A stretch of 64,000 bases of DNA from Antedon mediterranea. Taxonomy: Eukaryota; Echinodermata; Crinoidea; Comatulida; Antedonidae. A model generated the notes under the pieces. It saw only the letters and a list, made by a program, of their open reading frames with translations. It searched no databases and was not told the DNA's origin. Made by a program: the position numbers and the translations under genes. The DNA lies in NCBI RefSeq assembly GCF_964355755.1, contig NC_092675.1, positions 11,051,312-11,115,311 of the forward strand, given 5' to 3'. Positions 40,501-46,500 of the stretch are shown here, piece after piece. Position 1 is the first letter of the stretch. Every line of letters begins with the position of its first letter.

Positions 40501-43500
40501 CTCAAAAGTTTCAGAAATGTGTGACGTATCCGTTTTGTTATCGTATTCGTAAGGTTGCGAAACCTCCCTAATAATTGAAAACAATAGATTTGTTGTTGTA
40601 TATTGGTGTCTTTTTATTCATACAAATTACAAAAATGATGATATAATCAAATGCAAAAAGATGTCATATTTTTATAAAATCAGATAAGAATAGTAGTCAC
40701 ATACACAGTAGAAAAACACTGATGAAACATTATATATTTTAAAAAATAAAGTTATTAATCACAATTTACAAATAAATATATATATTTTATATAGACCAAT
40801 TTTCATTATGTTTAAATCATTCAGTATTTGCGATAGGTCCACAAAGTCCACATTTCCTTTCTTTTGCTGAAAACTTTTGTTTACTTATACATTATGGTCC
40901 TACATTGAGAAAGGGTCTTCAGATGTTGTTTTTCCTCAAGGATTTCTAAAAGAGGAGACCTACATATCATTTTTTTACAATTTTTAATAATAGAATTATA
41001 CTCCTTTAACAGTAAGCCCACCAGACCATAAGGGCAGCATATTCCAAGGTGGGGCGAATATAGCCGAAGTAATATAATAATTCTTTTTATTGAACCGGAA
41101 TCTTTTAATTTTCTAATAGCATGAACATTTTCAATTACTTTCCTAATGCTTTTCGCGCCGCGGCTTTAGCCAGCTAAAACACCAGAGGATATAATCAATA
41201 AGAAACTGTATCAACTTGAAAGCTATTAATTAATCTAAGGCTGACAGTTTTAATATTTTGTAAACTCGACTTCAAGCTGCTGGACCCAAAAAAAGTCTGG
41301 GAAAAGAGAGTCTATGAGGACTCGCGGTTGCGCCAGTGCGCCCTCATGGGCTGGAGTTGTTCGTTCGTCATTGCTTTGATTTCCATGTTGTTGTATTGAG
41401 TTATTGACTGTTATTAAAATACATTATTCGCATTACATCGGTCTATGTGTGATCTGTAGAGTTGTGGCATATAAACATCAACCTTATTGGCGTGGTGGCA
41501 GCCCAAGATATTCGGACCTTCCGCTTAAAACCAGTGAGTTATTAGTTGTTGAACTTAGGCCTAGCCTAGGCCCATCCATACCATTATCTGCGAGATCGTA
41601 CCCTGGCGACAATAAAGCCCGAAATTTCGCAAGCGATGGATTCCCTTCTCGATGAATTGCGTGCAATGCGTACTTTCGCAACACCTCCCACGGTCAACTA
41701 TCAACGCGCTTCTCGCACGTCTCGTAATACTACTAGTCATATTCGTCGACAGCTAAAGTCTTGTCCTCTTTGCAAACAGGCTGGTCGAAAGCATGACTCC
41801 CACTTTCTCAGTGGATGCATTCACTTACCTGAACAGGACCGGAAGTACATGGTCAGGGCTAGACAGGTCATCGGAATCATTGAAGGTATCGAGGAGACTG
41901 ACGTTAGCGATGACGCCAGTTTAGCAGATAACCAGACAGAACAGGCTGCACTACGCGTGCAGATCAGACAGTCGCCCTATCTCGACGTTTTCCACAATCA
42001 CCACACGGCACGTATTACTATCGACAGTGGTGCCACCGGTAATATGATCTCCCTTGCCGCAGCGACAGCCCTATCGGCCGAAGTTAGAGAATCATCTCAA
42101 TCAGCCCACCAAGCAGATGGCTCATCTCCATTAAAGGTTGTCGGCGAGACAACAATTACATTTTCCCGCGACCATATTGAACTTCTCTTTGACGGCCTCG
42201 TAGTCGAACGACTCGATGTGGATATTCTGGCAGGCACACCCTTTATGGAAAACAATGACATCGCCATTCGTCCAGCGAAACGTCAAGTAGTCATAGGGAA
42301 CACTTCTTCTTATACGTACGGTTCTAAGAACACTACTAAGACCCCTGCCATTCGTCGCGCTCAAGTATTACGCGCTCCTAGCAGCTTAACTACTCTGTGG
42401 CCCGGTGACTTCATAGAGTTACAAATCCCAGAAGGTGTTTCGACTCATGATAATGAGCTCGACCTTGAACCTCGCAGCTATACTCATCGACCTCCTACCT
42501 GGCCAGAGTATGGTACTATTCACAGCATTGACGGAAAAATTCGCATTGAAAATAACACATCATTACCTCAGGTCCTCAAACGAAACGAACACTTCTGTCT
42601 TTGTCCCGGACGATTGTAATACCAATGACCACACTTGTAAACCTCCTGTGAAAACCAGTTCATTACCACGCCCAACACAATCGACACTACATTCATTGCA
42701 AATTCACCTTGACCCTGATCGTATCATTCCCCCTACAATCCGACAAAGATTTAAATCTCTTAACGAAGAGTTCGATGTTGTTTTTGATCCGCATATCAAA
42801 TGCTATAATGGCGCAGCCGGTCCCTTCCAAGCCGTCGTTAATATGGGCCCTGTACAGCCACCACAGCGAAAAGGCAGACTTCCACAGTATTCGCGAGACA
42901 AACTTGTTGAGCTTCAAGAGAAGTTCGACGACTTAGAGAAGATGTGTTTTTGTGCGACCTGAAGATGCGGGTATTCAAGTAGAATATTTAAACCCATCAT
43001 TCTTAGTAAAGAAAGACAGCGGAGGATTCCGCCTTGTAACCGCCTTTGCGGATGTCGGTCGATACGCGAAACCTCAGCCTTCACTAATGCCCGACGTAAA
43101 CTCTGTACTTCGTCATATCGCTAGGTGGAAGTACATTATCTCTACAGACCTCACTAAGGCATTTTATCAGATACCGCTTTCACGCGAATCGATGAAGTAC
43201 TGCGGAGTGGCCACGCCCTTCAGAGGAATCCGTGTATACGCCAGGTCTGCTATGGGAATGCCGGGATCTGAAACAGCGCTGGAGGAACTAACCTGCCGCG
43301 TCTTAGGAGAGCTCCTCTCTGAAGGCGTCATTGCCAAGATTGCAGACGATCTCTACTGCGGAGGAGACACCCTAGATGAGTTACTTTGCAACTGGCGCCG
43401 ACTGCTGTCCGAACTTTATAGATGCGGCCTCAGTCTCTCAGCAAGTAAAACATTTATCTGCCCAAAAACTACCACTATACTCGGGTGGACATGGTCCCTT

Positions 43501-46500
43501 GGCACGTTAAGAGCCAATCCACATCGTATTTCGACGCTCGCTACGTGTTCTCCCCCTAAGACTGTAAAGGGCCTCCGATCGTTCATTGGGGCGTATAAAG
43601 TGCTCGCACGGGTTATCCCCAACTGCGCTTCCATCCTCACACCTTTAGACGATGCTGTGGCTGGCCGACAGTCCCAAGACAAAATCACGTGGTGTGATGC
43701 CCTTTGTGAAGATTTTCAGACTGCTCAAAAGTTGCTCACAACCAGCCAAACAATCACGTTACCCCATCCAGATGACCAGCTTTGGATAGTCACTGATGGT
43801 TCAGTAAAAAGACACGGAATTGGGGCAACACTATACATTAGACGTGACGATAGTCTGCGGATCTCCGGATTCTTTAGTGCCAAACTTAGAGCTCGACAGC
43901 TTACGTGGCTCCCGTGTGAGATCGAAGCCCTGGCAATCGCTGTCGCAGTTAAGCATTTTAGTCCATATGTTGTTCAATCTACTAAACGAGCTTGTGTTTT
44001 AACTGACAGTAAACCGTGCGTGCAGGCTTTTGAAAAGCTTTGCCGGGGTGAATTTTCCGTGAGCCCCAGAGTATCAACTTTCCTGTCCTCCGCTAGCCGA
44101 TACCAGGTTTCCGTTCGATACCTAGCTGGTTCCGCGAATGTTCCCTCAGACTTCGCAAGCCGCAATGCTCCTGAATGCATTGATGCCAATTGCCAGGTAT
44201 GTTCCTTTGTTCAGCGCTCTGAGGAATCAGTTGTACTCAGAATCGCTTCACACGATTTCATCACAGGTCAATCCAAGTTGCCCTTCACAAGTAGGTCCGC
44301 ATGGCTTTCACTACAATCGGAATGCCCTGATTTACGTAGGGTACACGCCCACTTAATCCAAGGTACGCGTCCTTCTAAAAAGGTTACCGATAAGAGAGAT
44401 GTCAAACGCCACCTCGCTGTCGCATCACTTAGCAAAGACAACCTTCTCGTGTCTCTCGTTCATGAGCCACTTGCTCCTCCACGAGAAAGAATTATTGTTC
44501 CACGCCCGTTTTTGCATGGCCTGCTTACTGCCTTACACATCCGATTAGACCACCCGACTTGTCACCAACTCAAACAAATGGCACATCGATATTTTTATGC
44601 CCTCGACATGGATAAATCGATCGAAGTCACCACCTCATCTTGCCACCAATGCGCCACCCTTCGCCGAATTCCTAAGGCCTCTATCGATCAGTCTACTGGC
44701 GACCCACCGGAAACTGTGGGTGTTACATTCGCTGCAGATGTCATGAAGCGCAATCGTCAATTCATTCTGATTGTGAGAGAAGCGGTAACGTCATTCACAG
44801 TCGCTTGTTTTCTTGACAACGAACAGCGTAACTCACTTCGTGACGCTCTTATCCGAATGTGCGTTGAGCTCCGTCCCCTTGATGGTCCCCACGCCATTAT
44901 CCGTGCCGACGGGGCACCCGGATTCCAAGCACTTGTTAATGACTCATTACTCAAGCAGGAACGCATCTGTATTGAAATAGGCCGACTTAAAAATGTTAAT
45001 AAAAATCCTGTTGCCGAGAAGGCTATTCAAGAACTGGAAGATGAGCTACTTTGTTTGGATCCTGACGCTGGTTTTATCTCGCCTATTGCACTTGCTCGTG
45101 CAACCGCACAACTCAACTCACGCATTCGCTCCCGTGGTTTATCCGCTCCCGTGGTTTATCCGCTCGTGAGATGTGGACCCAGCGTGATCAGTTTTCCCAC
45201 GAACAGATCCCACTCTCTGACCTCGAGCTTATCCGCGAACAGCACTCATCACGCACCTCTAATCACAAATACAGTCGAATTTCAAAAGCTCCCACTCGTG
45301 AACTTGCTCCTGCAACTCTTGTGGAGGTGGGTGATCTCGTATACCTGTATGCAGATCTTAACAAGTCTAACGCTCGTAAGAGATACCTTGTCGTATCTGT
45401 TGATGGTACATGGTGTTGCGTTTGCAAGTTCAGTGGAACCCAGTTACGAAACACATTGTACCGTGTTAAGCGATCTGAATGCTTTAAAGTTCCTAGCTCT
45501 ATACTTGCTCCTAGTACACTTACCTCACGAAAGTACCAGAGTGAGGGATCGGACAATGAGGATAATACATTTGGACCTACCGTGGTTGCCCCAGTTCAGC
45601 CTGTCATTCCTGTTGAGATATCTTCTCCGCTTGTCGACGGTGCCACAAACACCGTCCTTGAAGATGTTCATGATAATGATCCGCCCTACAACCAGATTCG
45701 CGATGAACCAACTTCTCAGTCTTGTTCAAGACCTCAACGCTCTCACCACCTACCAAACCGATTTGCTGAATTTATTATGGACTAGTGGTTTTACGATCTT
45801 GCTCGATATTTTATTTTTTAACAAGTTTCACTCAGAATAACATGATTTTATTTTTTGCTTTGATTTTGTGATGCCGGTTACCATATGTTTTGCTTTTCTC
45901 ATGTATTGCTTTAAAGGAAATTGTTTTAGATTAAAACTGATTAAGAAAGAAGAAGAAAGAAAAGTAGTCACGCCAGTGCGCCCTCATGGGCTGGAGTTGT
46001 TCGTTCGTCATTGCTTTGATTTCCATGTTGTTGTATTGAGTTATTGACTGTTATTAAAATACATTATTCGCATTACATCGGTCTATGTGTGATCTGTAGA
46101 GTTGTGGCATATAAACATCAACCTTATTGGCGTTGAACGATTTTGGATTCTCGTCCTTTGATTGGTTGACGCAAATTAACAGACTGCGGAATAATTTTAT
46201 CACGTGTGCCATTGTCTCTGAGGATCGGACTGCATGTCTAACACATGTCAAGAAAATAATGTATTGAAATTCTTTGAATGAGGTTAAATAAACACTTTTT
46301 ATTTAATAAACATGTATATCATATTTCATTGAATTTTACAATGTTGATATACAAATTATATTAATAAAAACCGTAATTTTTAAAGTTCATACAATTGCCT
46401 ACTGAGGGCGCAATTTATTTACTTTGCCTAAAAACGATTATTATCGGCTGTGTTTTGGACCCTATATTTCGAAAACTACAAGTCAGATTTTCATAATTCT

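Larger units (their letters stand above)
41327..46135 (+). mobile_element. Ty3/Gypsy LTR retrotransposon, recent but broken
   Basis: Two identical 163-bp LTRs bound zinc-knuckle/protease, RT-RNase H and integrase reading frames in the Gypsy order. A purine-rich tract (AAGAAAGAAGAAGAAAG, ~45941-45963) precedes the 3' LTR. GTTG at 41327-41330 and 46132-46135 may be a 4-bp target duplication. No capsid domain is present before the zinc knuckle. The coding frame changes three times (about 42600, 42950 and 45127-45160). It lies in sense orientation in the last intron of the WD40 gene. Confidence 0.88.

Noticed and set aside
42131-42364. Antisense frames over the Gypsy element (also 43416-43688, 44757-44966, 45263-45556)
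   Set aside because: Shadow frames on the opposite strand of strong pol coding.
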